This document shows, piece by piece, positions 23,969 through 36,124 of a DNA stretch of 64,000 nt (positions are counted from its first letter, which is position 1; each line of letters opens with the position of its first letter). Location: the NCBI GenBank assembly GCA_026874595.1, contig CM049306.1, positions 61,636,019-61,700,018 of the forward strand, given 5' to 3'. The notes under the pieces are model-generated. The model did no database searches and had not been told where the DNA came from. It was given only the letters and a program-made list of their open reading frames with translations. Made by a program: the position numbers and the translations under genes. Source of the DNA: Sipunculus nudus (lineage: Eukaryota > Annelida > Sipuncula > Golfingiida > Sipunculidae).

Positions 23969-24016
<48 letters not shown>
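23925..24016. repeat. (CTGT)n(TA)n compound microsatellite
   Basis: Tctgtctatctatctgtctg units run into about 65 bases of mostly pure TA. A run of 10 G lies upstream at 23833-23842. Confidence 0.92.
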
Positions 24017-24019
<3 letters not shown>

Positions 24020-25990
24020 GCTTGTTACAGAGAGTAAGTGCCATCCTATTTTGTAGAAAATTGTCCTACACGTTCGGGACTATAGTGATTGACCATTGTC
24101 TATTGCTCTTGTAGCTGTGTATACCCCTGTGCATTCACTGATGGCCAAATTAATGCACATATTTTTTATATATACATATTTTTACATGTGGTTGTCACCA
24201 TGCAGTGTGAGGGAGAGTATGTGTAAAAGTGTGACATGTGTAATGCATTAGCGTTGATTAAATAACTTGATTGTGATAATAATATATTAAAACTGCATGG
24301 CAAATTACCAGAAACAAATTTCTGAGAAACGAAACTGCGTACGCAGGGTGCATGTATCTCTGTTTTCCTTATCAGTATGCAAGCGCTCAAGATTAAGTGG
24401 TACCGTCATTATATCAAGTTCTGCATTTGGATTGCTTATAATGCTTTGTTTGTCTTTAAACTGCTTGACAAATGCATGTTTCACGTTGTAATATTTAAAT
24501 GAATTTTTAATTTACGTTATTTTCTTCAGGAACACAGACAGTTAATCCTATGGTTCATGTATTTGTGAATGCTAGTAACGAATATGGAGGTAGGCCTACT
24601 TCAGTACTTGTCTTTGACAAGAACGCTTCATTCAAAATGCAGTCTTTGCAGTTTATTGATAACTTTATATAAATATTTTGCGGCATTTTTAATAAAAATA
24701 AATAAAAAAAGATTAAGTTTGAAATTTAAGTAACATCAAGACCTCGAACTCTTGAATATTTGTATACGGCCATCTTGTACGTATGAGTATGTTATATATT
24801 GCAAACGTTATATAATGCATACCATTATATTTCTTTTATTGCTTAAGGAGGTACCGATTGAATAAGTATTTTGTATATGTATACACGAGTATATGCATAT
24901 ACTTTTATATATTTACAGTTTTCCGTAAATAATAACGTAGTTCTGTTGAGCCAGTCACTCACCGACACTGTCTTTAAAAATGCTATACGTATACGTTTCA
25001 CACATAATGATGTTGTCTTCTTTATATATTTCAACTGCATGTTTGTGCGTGTTTCTGTGCTGAAGATGACCAAGAGGTTTAGTTTTAACCGTGTCTGTTG
25101 GTACGTTGACTAGTTTGTATCTTGAGGGGTACTTAACCGACTCCCATGCACGAAACATTATGCATGGAGTGGTGCGACCTGGGCAACTGGGAAGACCCCC
25201 GTTGAATTGTTTGGCGGATCTGGATGAGGCGGCGAATGAGATTTTTTTTCCTTGGCGCAGGTATACGCTCTATTCAGGACCATTAAAGTTATTCATGGAT
25301 TACGTTTTAGATTTAGTGCAGAGGTGGATGATCATGCACGACAATTTTTCCATAATTTGAAATTAATATTATAACATGGTTTAGCGGGGATGCGAGTATT
25401 TTCTGGTTGGATGAGTGTTTATATAGACTTAAACACTTGACTCTGTTTGGAATCTCGAGAGCTGTCACTTTTTTGTTCAATTATTATCAAACGGTGGTGA
25501 TAGGCAACAAACAGACAGCTGAAATGGGTTAAGCGATGTTAGGATGTTTGCAGTTTTCCGTACACATTTTTGTTGTGTTATGTAATTTGACGCAAGCACT
25601 GTAATATAGTAGAAGTATGTCATAAACATGCATGTAGCTTATCCGGGGAAATAGGATACGTTAACAACCTCCAGTGTCAGTAATGGTCATTAATAACGCG
25701 CTACCTGTTACAAAAACATTGTGCATCCTTTAAGCTTTTTCCCAGAGATACGTCAGGTGACATCCGGGTTTACCGTTAAACCGTAAATAACCGTAATTAT
25801 ACGCGGAACTATTTCACTTAACACAATAAACAATACTGTAGAAGGGTATAATCAAAACAATTTTTTTGTAAGCTCTTGATCCTTCACCTCCACGGCATAA
25901 CAACCTTCAAAATAAAGAAATATATCCAAGGTCACGTGTACATACAGGAGCAGACTGTGTCATACCTGTCGCTGTTTGGAACCCGAAGTC
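24020..25990. other. Gene-free stretch
   Basis: AT-rich DNA without recognisable genes. An 89-codon frame at 25091-25360 has no identifiable domain; it starts in GC-richer sequence but lacks convincing splice sites. Confidence 0.35.
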
Positions 25991-25994
25991 GAAA

Positions 25995-26310
25995 TTGACT
26001 CAAGTCAAGCCGAGCCGAGCTTACCTGCAGTCACCGAAGTACTTTCAGTGAGTTGAAGTATGCGAAGTTTGGGCAACCAAGTTTGACTTGAATGAAAAAA
26101 GTGGCTCTAAAATGATTAAACCCACAAGGGGTCTCTATATAGGCAATCTAGTGTTACTAAGATTAAAAAAACAACCTCCTAAATAGTCTCAGATAAGACC
26201 GAGCCGAGCTTTCCTGCAAGCAGTCGCCGAGATATTTTCAGTGAGCTGAAATGAGCCGGGTTTGGGCAACCAGGTCTGACTTTAATGAAAAAAAGTGGCT
26301 CTAAAGACAA
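25995..26310 (+). repeat. Diverged tandem pair, period about 195 bp
   Basis: The segment beginning aagccgagccgagcttacctg (about 26007) and ending atgaaaaaagtggctctaaa (about 26110) is repeated from about 26202 to 26305, with roughly 85 percent identity by eye. No coding potential is evident. Confidence 0.75.
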
Positions 26311-26435
26311 GTCGCAAGTGAGCCACTATATGGGCCTTCTCTTCCTAGAAAAATGTCAGAGGTGCAATCCAAGAGAATATGAACAGAATCCAGAGCCCCC
26401 GGTACATGGACGCCCGGTGAATATCTCACCTGGGC

Positions 26436-26727
26436 AGCCCCCCCCCCCCCCCCCACACACACACAAAGAGCACGATAGACTCCCCCCCCCCCCCCATACA
26501 CACAAAGAATACAATAGACCCCCCCCCAAAAGAGTACAATAGACTCCCCCCCCCCCCAAAAAAAGACACCCCCCCCCCCCACACACACACGAAAAAATTC
26601 AATAGACCCCCCCCCCCTCCACATAGATTACAGTATAGCCCCCCCCCCCCCCCACACACACAAAGGGTACAATAGACCCCCCCACACACACACACACAAA
26701 GAGTACAATAGACCCCCCCCCCCCCCA
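26436..26727. repeat. C-rich minisatellite, poly-C plus CACA plus AAAGAGTACAATAGA units
   Basis: About eight irregular units of a C run (7-18), a cacacaca run and an aaagagtacaatagac spacer, each about 35-45 bases. The minus strand is G/T rich with long G runs and so is compositionally like the large array at the window's left end, though the spacer is unrelated. Gly/Cys-rich minus-strand open frames are artefacts. Confidence 0.88.
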
Positions 26728-27955
26728 GAATGTTATTAACTCCCACTTATTATGGAGCATATATTTTGTTTATATATATAGGAAATATTTTTGCACCATA
26801 TGTATCGTCATATAAATTTAATTTACCAAGTAATTTTAAGTATCATGGTACCTCATTTATATACATTCAGTAACAAAACAAAGTAGAATGACACAAGATA
26901 CTTTGTATCTCAATCCTAAAAACGTAAACGGCATGTCCCCTCCCCCCCCCCATCCCCCTCACACACACCCACACACACCCACCCCCGAAAGAAGACCCAT
27001 GTGTTACACCTGCAAAATTGTGAACTCCTGCATTCATTGTTATTGCTTTCTAGCTTGAATTCTACATATATTTTTAAGTGACAACTCTCTTTCAAAATTA
27101 CGACAAAGTTTTAAAATAGAGAAAAACAAGAACTCACTTTTGTTAATGTAACCGGTAATTATATTTTCTTGAAGGTTTATGGAAGTTTATGTTTGAAGGT
27201 TTATTACACTTAACGCTTGTGTCAACATGCGTTTAATCTGGGGGGCGGGTCTTTAATGAGTAATATAATGGAACCTTGAATAACGTATAGGGATTTCTAA
27301 AATATTCCATTATATAAATGTGTTTACTGTAAACACAGCAAATATGCTATTCAGAATACCTAAGACCTCATAATAAAGGACTATTTGATAGGAAGTATTT
27401 CAATGTATTCTCCAATAAATTAATGTTACGAGGTATAGAGAGGACCCTCGCGGAGATCGCTTTTATCAGACACTTAACTGTCTATGATCCTCTGGGTCAC
27501 AATGTGGGACTATAAATTACCGTGAAGTCAGCACGTTTATCCCAGACATAAGACAATGAGTCTCGGAGCTATTTACTTTACCTCCTATACTGCCCCTGTC
27601 CCCTCCTATACCGGCGGACAGCGATCAGTGGCGTTATCATTACCTTTCATTTAAACTCAAGATGCATTCCCTTCATTCTGTTCTGGTCTGCTTTATCATT
27701 AACTGTGAGGCCACCTTGACGTGAAGGAGCGATGTGGTGGTCCGTTATTGTTCTGTAATAACGATGCATATATAATCCTTGGTCATTGTTACCTGTCATT
27801 ACTGACCATGGGGTAACAGTGCATGACGTACAAGGGTGGCCATGCAGGACCTCCTCACACTGATATATGACATATACACATCGGTATTAGGCACACTAAG
27901 TGATTTATAGATTTACGGGTTGTTTGGTACATACTAAAATCAGTATAGAGTCATT
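26728..27955. other. Gene-free stretch with C/CA-rich patch
   Basis: Contains a CCCCC/CACA-rich patch at about 26937-26988. No recognisable coding sequence otherwise. Confidence 0.4.
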
Positions 27956-27958
27956 GTT

Positions 27959-28013
<55 letters not shown>
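27959..28013. repeat. (TA)n microsatellite
   Basis: About 54 bases of pure TA. Confidence 0.95.
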
Positions 28014-28016
<3 letters not shown>

Positions 28017-28283
28017 CTGATTAAATCAGCGTTTGGGTACAATCCAATTGAAACGAAAACACAACACGTTTTTGGTTTCCGACTGTAAATGTTTGTCCCT
28101 TTTCTCCCCACCCATGTAAGATTTGGGTAAAACTAACCTCCGAATATCGATGAAATACCGAAATCTGTCTGTCTGTCTGCCTTTCTGATTATGCCCTAGT
28201 GATTAATAAATGTTATGAGACTCAGCAATAACTGACATTACGGCAGATAGATAAAGAACTGTGCTTACGTAGTCACATTCATT

Positions 28284-30170
28284 GTATCCCCAGACAAAGT
28301 CGGGGGATACTATGTTTTCATACCGGTCCCGCCGCCGCCGCCGCATATAAATCTTGTTGGCGCGATAACCCAAAAAATATTTCACGGAACTTTACCAAAC
28401 TTGGTATATGTATAGATATGGGTAAGAGGACGACGCCTATTTAAAATGAGGTCATGACCTTTACTAGGAGAGTGTCCTTGACCTTGAATAGCTCCAATTT
28501 TGGGGAAAATCACACAAATTCTTTAATATCTCAAGAAATCTTGCATGGATTTATCCCAAAATCAAGTTGATGGAAGATCATGGATAGGGTTGTCATGTTT
28601 CAGAAACTGGTGGCGCCACCTATTATTCTTTACTTGTTTTCGTGCCGTTTAATACCCCCAAAATTGCCACCTTACAGTACTGTGAGCATTATAAGTCAAA
28701 AGCTAATGGACAGATTTCTTTTATATTATGCATATAGGTATGGGTTATGGGATGATGTTTATTTAAATTGGGGTCATGACCTTTCCTATGATAGTGGCCT
28801 TGACCTTGAATATTGCCATATATGGTGAAAATCACACACCTCTTATGATATCTCCAGTGTTGATAGCTATATGGATTTCAAACATGACTTATGTATGGCC
28901 CACCACTAAAGTAAGAACCCTATAGGTTCTAGGGTCATGAGGTCAAAGGTCAAGGTCAATGGACTGGCATTTTAAAAGATACTGTGGATGCATTTTAAGC
29001 CAAACTTTCATCCCAGGTCTTCCATCTTGAATATATAGCTCACTTGCCAATAGTGGATGATCCATATAAATTTTGGGGTCACAAGGTCAAAGGTCAAGGC
29101 CACAGGAGCTATCTGTCCAAAAATTAGTTTCTGGATGATAATATTTTAAGCCAAACTTTCATCCCAGGTCTTCCAACTTGAATATATAGCTCACTTGCCA
29201 ATAGTGGATGATCCATATAAATTTTGGGGTCACAAGGTCAAAGGTCAAGGCCACAGGAGCTATCTGTCCAAAAATTAGTTTATGGATGATAATTCCTGCT
29301 TTTATTGATGTATTGATTTCAAATTTGACTTATATATGTCCCATTGAAAAAGCAAGACTCCAATTGATTTTGGGGTCATAAGGTCAAAGGTCAAGGTCAC
29401 AGGACACATCTTTAAAAAGATTGTGGATGCATTTTTAGCCAAACATTTCATCTCAGATCTTTCATCTTGCACATAAAGTTCACCTGCCAGGAGAGGAAGA
29501 CCCCTATCAGTTTTGAGGTCATAAGGTCAAAGGTGAAGGTCACAGGAGCCATCTGTCCAAAAATTAGTTTCTGGATGATAATTCCTGCTTTTATTGATGT
29601 ATGGATTTCAAACTTGACTTGTATTTGACCCATTGGAAAAGCAAGACCCGAATTGATTTCTGGGTCATGAGGTCAAAGGTCAAGGTCACAGGAAACCTCT
29701 TTAAAAAGATTGTGGATGCATTTTCAGCCAAACAATTCATCTCAGATCTTTCATCTTGCACATATAGTTCACCTGCCAAGAGTGGAAGACCCCTATCATT
29801 TTTGAGGTCACAAGGTCAAAGGTGAAGGTCACAGGAGCCATCTGTCCAAAAATTAGTTTCTGGATGATAATTCCTGCTTTTATTGATGTATGGATTTCAA
29901 ACTTGACTTGTATATGTCCCATTGGAAAAGCAAGACCCCAATTGATTTTGGGGTCATGAGGTCAAAGGTCAAGGTCACATAACACATCTTTAAAAAGATC
30001 AAGGTCACAGGACCAATATCTTCAACAAGATTGTGGATTGTTAGCTGGAAGAAACAATAAATATGCCAAGTGTCAGTATATGCTGCTAAAAATGGGGGTC
30101 TTTTCTTAAAGGGGGGGGGGCTACTATATTTGGGGATACTCTGGCACCTGCGGTGCCAAGAAATGTCTAG
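28284..30170 (+). mobile_element. Helentron/Helitron2-like non-autonomous element (pearl/HINE-like)
   Basis: The 5' end has an 8-bp stem, GTATCCCC (28284-28291) with GGGGATAC (28303-28310), around an 11-base loop. GGGGATAC recurs near the 3' end (30132-30139), giving the asymmetric terminal inverted repeat expected of Helentrons. The 3' end has a GGCACC-TGC-GGTGCC hairpin (30143-30157), then ten bases, then CTAG (30167-30170) followed by T, a Helitron-type terminus. Between the ends lie a CCG microsatellite (28327-28343) and tandem core repeats. No Rep/helicase or other coding sequence is present, so it is non-autonomous. The exact 5' boundary (28284 or 28287) is uncertain. Confidence 0.65.
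28925..29998 (+). repeat. Core tandem repeats of the Helentron-like element with AGGTCA direct repeats
   Basis: AGGTCAAAGGTCAAGGTCA or one-base variants recur eight times, at about 28938, 29080, 29237, 29380, 29522, 29668, 29810 and 29956, spaced about 140-157 bases. Two alternating monomer types, one ending aagattgtggatgcattt and one ending attagtttctggatgataat, form a dimer of about 290 bases. Open frames across it are non-coding by-products. Confidence 0.85.
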
Positions 30171-30336
30171 TTGTACTATGCAATTTTAGTACCTTGATTA
30201 CACCACAACCGATAGAACTGGTTTATAAAAGTGAAATTGGAAAATGCGGTTCAGTTCAACGTTCATTTGCAAAGACCATGTTGACTATCCTCACATCATT
30301 AGCTCATATATAACTCATAAATCAATCTCAAAATAC

Positions 30337-30823
30337 AGAAGAACACGGAACAGAGTGACACAGTGATGTGGCACAGAATGACACAGCGTACGGTAGGGAA
30401 TTCACAGTGAAGCGATGCAATGAAACACATAAGGGATACGGTACAGTATGACACATGTAACATGGTTCAGAATGGTACAGGCATACGGTACAGCATGACA
30501 AAAATGACACGGTGCAGAACGACACAGGCACACGGTACAGAATGACACATATGACACGGCGCAGAAATACACAAGCACGCTGTACAGAATGACACAAGGA
30601 CACGGCGCAGAACGACACAGGCACATGGTACAGAATGACACAGGCACAGTAAAGAATGATACAAGTCATGGTGCAGAACGACACAGGCACACGGTACAGA
30701 ATGACACAGGCACGGTAAAGAATGACACAAGGACATGGTGCAGAATGACACAGGCACACGGTACATTATAAACAAGCACACGGTACAGATCAACACAGGC
30801 ACACGGTACAGACCGACAGTGAT
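30337..30823 (+). repeat. 22-bp minisatellite, about 20 copies
   Basis: Units of 22-23 bases around acggtacagaatgacacagg, with variants ggtaaagaatgacacaagga and ggtgcagaacgacacaggca, interleaved irregularly. The left third (30337-30470) is more diverged. Cys/Ser/Val-rich open frames on the minus strand, up to 143 codons, arise because 22-base units permute reading frames without stops; not genes. Confidence 0.92.
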
Positions 30824-31080
30824 GTTTAGTGAAAGTAACATAATCTTTATGTGTAAACAGGTCTGCTACGAGGTGACTGGGGTGTGACATCAGCTCTCAA
30901 GATATACAAAAACAACTCATACGAAAATGATTGCTGTTGTCCCAAATAAAAAGCGTTAATGGAGCATTAAAATAAAATAAACATTTGTTTGCAACATTTG
31001 TAACACAAAATATTTTTTTTATAGTTTTATATTTAATTTTAACTAATTTGTTTTATTTTTTATTTCACTGTTATAATAAT

Positions 31081-31155
31081 AATTATTTTTATTATTATTA
31101 TTATTATTATTAGCAGTAGAAGTAGTAGTAGGGGTAGAAGTAGTAGTAGTAGTAG
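31081..31155. repeat. (ATT)n and (AGT)n trinucleotide tracts
   Basis: An ATT run (about 31090-31112) followed by interrupted agtagtagt units. The AGT tract continues beyond the solo LTR (31932-31970), so the LTR inserted into it. Confidence 0.85.
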
Positions 31156-31931
31156 TGTTACACGTGGTCTTTTTATTATGTGACATTGGCGTAACTCCTG
31201 TTGTGGCACTCGTGTCTGGCCGCGTATTACATTCTATGTTTAATCCGTACTGGTTGAACTCTTGTTGTCGTGCTGGCTTGGGGCGAGATCATGTGTACAC
31301 CATGGAGTTTAGAGGCACGGCGATGTTTTCTAGAGAATTCCTGAAACGCATGTTTACTGTTGAATAGGGTCCTTATAGACTGTTCGAGAAGTGGAAAATT
31401 CTCTGCTTGGGATGTGAAGGTATATAAAGGGGCTGTTTTTTTAGAACCAGAGAGAACAGCAGAGCAGATTCAAGCGGACGCAGAAGCGTGTGTCAGGACC
31501 TTATCCGACGAATGCGACAATTATAGATTTTCAAAGACTTTCTCCTGGATTTTGTGCATTTGGACTTCAGTTTACTTTCTGGATGTTACGGGAGCTTTGC
31601 ACTGGACTGTCGTTCTCCGGGAGTTTACATTTAGAGGACTTATCGTTGTGATGGTGTTGGTATCCAGGTACTGAGCACGTTATTTTTCTATGTAATTGTA
31701 TTGACTTGTTGCTATACCGCTGTTTTACTGTATAATTTAGTGTATTGTATTGTTAGGGTTGTTTTAAGAATAAATTATAGTTATTTGTTAACAAAAAACA
31801 CTGACTTCTTTGTTCATTCCCCTGGGCATTTCACGCTGCCTGGTGTTGCAGAATCTGATTTTTTTTTATCTCCATTACTAAATTTGTGTTCATCACGCAT
31901 ACGTGATCTTTTTGTATTAGGTTCCGTAACA
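31156..31931 (+). mobile_element. Solo LTR, 776 bp
   Basis: Starts TGTTAC and ends GTAACA, the short terminal inverted repeat typical of LTRs. It is flanked by GTAG on both sides (31152-31155, 31932-31935), consistent with a 4-bp target duplication, though the target is itself an AGT repeat, which weakens this evidence. Inside are a TATA box (TATATAAAG, 31421-31429) and AATAAA (31769-31774) in the right order for a U3-R-U5 layout on the + strand. No internal region or second LTR is in the window, so it is a solo LTR left by recombination. Open frames inside (31155-31367, 31360-31674) have no recognisable motif. Confidence 0.68.
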
Positions 31932-32053
31932 GTAGGAGTAGTAGTGGTTGTTGTTGTAGTAGTATTATACTTATTATCGCACCTTTGGAAGCGACAGAAT
32001 GGCGCACTCCATGAGATATTAGTGATCGGTACGATATTTGTTACTACTCAAAC

Positions 32054-32085
32054 ATCTTAATATGTGTGTGTGTGTGTGTGTGTGA
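32054..32085. repeat. (TG)n microsatellite
   Basis: About 30 bases of pure TG. Confidence 0.95.
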
Positions 32086-33064
32086 ACCGGTCAAGCTCTC
32101 TGAAGGAGTAGAGATGAGTACCAGGCTATACTCAAGAAATGACGTAATACCTGGCTTTTCTATTGATAGTACCTAAGGCTGCAGAGGAAATGACTCTTCT
32201 CCTGGCTAAGCCGTTGTTTACGGTAAAGGAGTAAGAGATGTTAAAAGGAGGAAATACGACTGCCAACGTAGACACCTGTACGTGCTAAGGTAGCGCCTGC
32301 ATGCAGGGCTGAGTGCATGTTTGTGGTTTAAGGTGCAGCCCATTCCTGTTTTCCGCGGTATACACAACTTCCTAGGCCTGTGATAGCCCCGGTGCAAAAA
32401 TAAATGCTGAGTTATCAGCCATATTGACAGAAAGACATCAGTCCGCGCATGTATACTTGTACACAGGTGAGGTGGGAGGAAGCATTCGTCATTATGGGGT
32501 GTCTGCAAGTTTGAGCGTTCGCAGATTTAACGCGCCATTTCACCTTGTCTATATCAGCCCCTACTTCAAAAGCATAAAAACTGTCATAAGACTGGCTTGA
32601 CTAATTGAGAAGTATGGTAATAGACACACCCACGAGCCATGTAACCACAGAATGATGATTCAGCAGTAAACAACTGACAAAAATGACAATACACTTCTAT
32701 ATAATCTACCAAGGTGAAGAAAACCTTGACAGACCGCAAAAACCCGTTATTATTTCTAACAATTTTAAATCTTCTTGGTCAATACACGAAGTAAAAATTG
32801 AGATATAGTTCACCAGTTCAAAAGTTAGATTTTTAAACTTTTGTGTAAAAGTCTGCGATCTCTTGCGTTTGATCTGTGATGGTCATCTCTTTATTTTTTC
32901 TCATAATTGACTTCCGGGAAACACCTTTAGACACTGGACACAAAATGTTAAACAGCAAATATGTTGTAAATTCGAAATTCTATACACAATAGCGTTTCCC
33001 TCCAATGGCCTATAGTTTGCACGCTTTGTTGAATTAATGGTCCACGATTTTTTTACAATATGGC
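32086..33064. other. Gene-free stretch
   Basis: No recognisable gene or repeat. A 96-codon minus-strand frame (32218-32508) has no identifiable motif. Confidence 0.4.
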
Positions 33065-33071
33065 TTAACAT

Positions 33072-33665
33072 CAGGAACTACATCGGAGTGATATGGAAAC
33101 ATCTGCATATATCAGTAGATTTCGGTAGACCACAGTAAACATCGAGAATACATGGGGCTACAAGGAAGTTTTCCTGCAAAAAGATTTCCGATTTCTCTAA
33201 ATGTTTCTCGATGATGCGCCGATGTCAGTTATTCTTGACCAATTATCCTTCATGTCTCGGGTTGTCCCCAATGTTGCCGTTCTCGTCAATTTATGATTCT
33301 GTGTTTTTACACGTCACCGCGTTAATATCGGGTGACATTAGGGTGACGACTATATATAGGGACGACTCTGGGACATCACTTCGGGAGTGATAAGGAAAAC
33401 ATCTGGATACAACCATTAATTTCGGTGAACATCGGTCATCATTGAGAGTGTATACAACAATGATTTTCTTTTTGCAGATTTCTCCAGATATTTTTCGATG
33501 TGATGCCGAAATCTCCCGATATTTCACGATTTATCCCGATACTACAACGATATCTTAAAATGTCTTTCCGATGTTGCCTATTCAAGCTCTGACAACTACC
33601 TTTGTCTTTACCCGTCATCGGGTGAGATTGGGGTGACATCGAAGCGACACCGGGACATCACTTAG
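33072..33665 (+). repeat. Diverged tandem pair, period about 295 bp
   Basis: The two halves share, in order, catc.ggagtgat..ggaaacatctg, ttcggt..accacagt/aacatcgg, gatttct...ttctcgatg.gatgcc and gggtgacatt.gggtgacg. The second half begins at about 33370. The element is rich in CGAT/TCGG motifs and non-coding; the family is unidentified. Confidence 0.6.
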
Positions 33666-34139
33666 GGACCAGGAATGATGTCCTTAAGAGTCAGATACCG
33701 TACCTGTACCATCAGCTGCCACTCTATTAATACATTGACGATAATTTATCATCCGATGGACAGCGTTGTTCGATAATTTTGTCTATGCGCCTTACAAGAA
33801 TATTAAACTCAAATCAATTGCTTATAAACAATGAAAAAGATTTTAAGGGAAACGTTACCTATAACAAAGAACAAGCAAAATACAGACTCTGAACGAAGAC
33901 AGTGGACACGCCATATCGGTCTGTATTGTATTGTGTATTGTATCATGTGGGAAGCATCCCGATACGTATTGTTTCGTTGGGTAAGATAACGCTGCAGTCC
34001 TTTCCGGGATGCATCTGTTTAATCCCATTAAAATTATTGTAGGTTTGAACAAGCGTACACGTGCTGGTTATTGGGTTATATTTCTCTGAAGATATAAATG
34101 GCACATTGCTAAGAATAAATCAAAAGCGACAGTTCAATT
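33666..34139. other. Gene-free stretch
   Basis: Nothing recognisable seen. Confidence 0.4.
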
Positions 34140-34170
<31 letters not shown>

Positions 34171-34184
34171 CATATACATGTATG

Positions 34185-34238
<54 letters not shown>
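34140..34238. repeat. (CA)n(TA)n compound microsatellite
   Basis: A CA run (34140-34158) followed by interrupted and then pure TA to 34238. Confidence 0.93.
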
Positions 34239-34242
<4 letters not shown>

Positions 34243-35323
34243 TGTCAACGTGCAATCACTGTGACAATAATACAACACCTGTAGCACAAACGACAACGTT
34301 GTTTTTTGGATCTCTGCAAACTTCCTTGAACACATACATTTCGTGTTTGGAAACAATCAAAAACAAGGAAGATCTGGGGAAACTCCATCCCCAGCTGAAC
34401 TCTAGCTACTGTATCCACTACATTAGAACCACCTCAGCCTGAACTGAAAGTGAAAATATATTATATGTGTTAAGGTGACAACGGTAAATTATTATTCTCA
34501 TTTGTTATACAGCTCACGGGTGGGGGTGATTATGTGTCAAGTCTATTTACATAAAGAGGATAAAGAGGATATGAAATCAATATAAGACACACCGCAAGTA
34601 TTCAAGGAATACAGAGTGTCATTGATAACAGCCTGTATTCAAGGCACACATGGTGGCTGCAAAACATCGCATGTATTCAAGGAATGTCCAGAGATGACGG
34701 CATTCGAAATATATACAGCAATCGCAATAGCAGGTAGGGCTGCAGTCTCCCGCGTGGCTGTGGTATGCGATATACAGTAGAATGCTGATAACGGCATAAC
34801 TTTGCTCATCCCCGGGGGTGTCCCCGTGTCCAGCTTGATGGACCCCGTGTCACGCATCTCCGCATACCGTCACATAAGTGGACAGTGAGAGTGTATCATT
34901 GTCCCGCCGGCGGAGTAGAAGGGGGCGTTCACCTTAATGAAATAGGTGATCTCCGGGCTTACACTGGAGTACATACACCTGTAAACCGTTGTCGCAGTGT
35001 CAACAGATTTCATACATGGGGACGTGTTAGGCTTATTTAAACTAGGGAAGTCGTGACCAGCGGTTCTATTTCTGACGACATATTCTGAACGACTTTTGGT
35101 ATGGTAGCATTTGAATAGGCGAACGCGACTGGTTATCAACTCTATACATATGTCGTAATTTGCTCATGTTTCTTTTACTACACCTAATTAACTTATAACA
35201 AATCAGCAATCTCTAAAATAATTCAATATGGTGTCAAATTACTAGCAAATTAAGCCTGATAATAAAAAATTAAAAACAGGATCTTGCAGCATTTTTCAAA
35301 ATAATAAAACATGGGCACACATA
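34239..35323. other. Gene-free stretch
   Basis: No recognisable genes. Minus-strand frames at 34639-34857 and 34870-35139 are in GC-richer DNA but contain no known motif and no supported splice sites. Confidence 0.35.
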
Positions 35324-36124
35324 TAGGCCATGGGCCACCAGGGTCCACCGTGCACCCCCACCACAACTCAACAAGTATTTTTGGAAAGCCTAGGATGCCT
35401 ACATATTGAATTCAAATGGTAACAGTGAAAATACTGGGACTCAATTGCAATTGCCAGCATGTTTATTGCGTACCGTATAAAATCATTTTTTTTTCTGCGC
35501 TCGTATAACCACTTAAAGCACAGTGGCATTTGTCATACAGTTTTCGGAGGAATTGTACTTATTATACACCAAATGAAAGCTTATTAAATAAGAAATCAGT
35601 GTAGGTTCATTTTAAACAGTATGTGTGATATATGTAGTGTTGTTTTAACATAACTCAAATATACCCCTTGAGGAAGAAAATGTTGATGAAATGTAATATT
35701 TTGTTTTCTGTTTTCTATTTTGTTACAGTTAAAGAACCCAACATATAACATATTTATACATACAAACAAAAAGAGTATCAGTCGCTATAGATATGTCTCT
35801 ATGTATCCAATATTTCTAAAGGTATTAAAGTTGGAAGAATACAAACCATTGACCAATATTAGTGGGACAGCCAAAACTGATTTTGTAACTTTTAACGGCA
35901 TTGCTTGTTAATAGCAGGCATCCGTGCTAGATCAATCAGCCACAGAGTGAAGAAAAAAGTGTGGGCGGATGCCACTTGAAATTTTGAATATCACGGTCAT
36001 TTTCAAGGTCTAACTGAAAAATGGGCTAGCAAAAGTCGGTTTTTCACTTTTGAGGACATTGCTAGTTAATTATCAGGCATCCATGCCAGATCAACCAACA
36101 AACAGTGATGGAAAAAGTTTAGGT
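35324..36124 (+). repeat. Left arm of the long inverted repeat
   Basis: About 800 bases matching the right arm in reverse complement. Near the inner end it holds two related subunits of about 145 bases (one around 35870-36000, one around 36020-36130), each with a (c/t)attgct.gttaat..caggcatcc.tgc.agatcaa core. The arm has no coding potential. Confidence 0.85.

Noticed and set aside
30328-30841. 143-codon and overlapping minus-strand frames rich in CHSAPCPCV-like repeats
   Set aside because: They follow from a 22-base minisatellite; several frames are open at once and the unit varies without codon constraint.
31155-31674. Two adjacent plus-strand open frames of 70 and 104 codons as a gene
   Set aside because: They lie wholly inside the solo LTR and contain no known motif.
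31932-32000. Second LTR or internal retrotransposon region after the solo LTR
   Set aside because: After GTAACA the sequence returns to the AGT/TGT trinucleotide tract seen on the other side; no primer-binding site or polypurine tract was seen.
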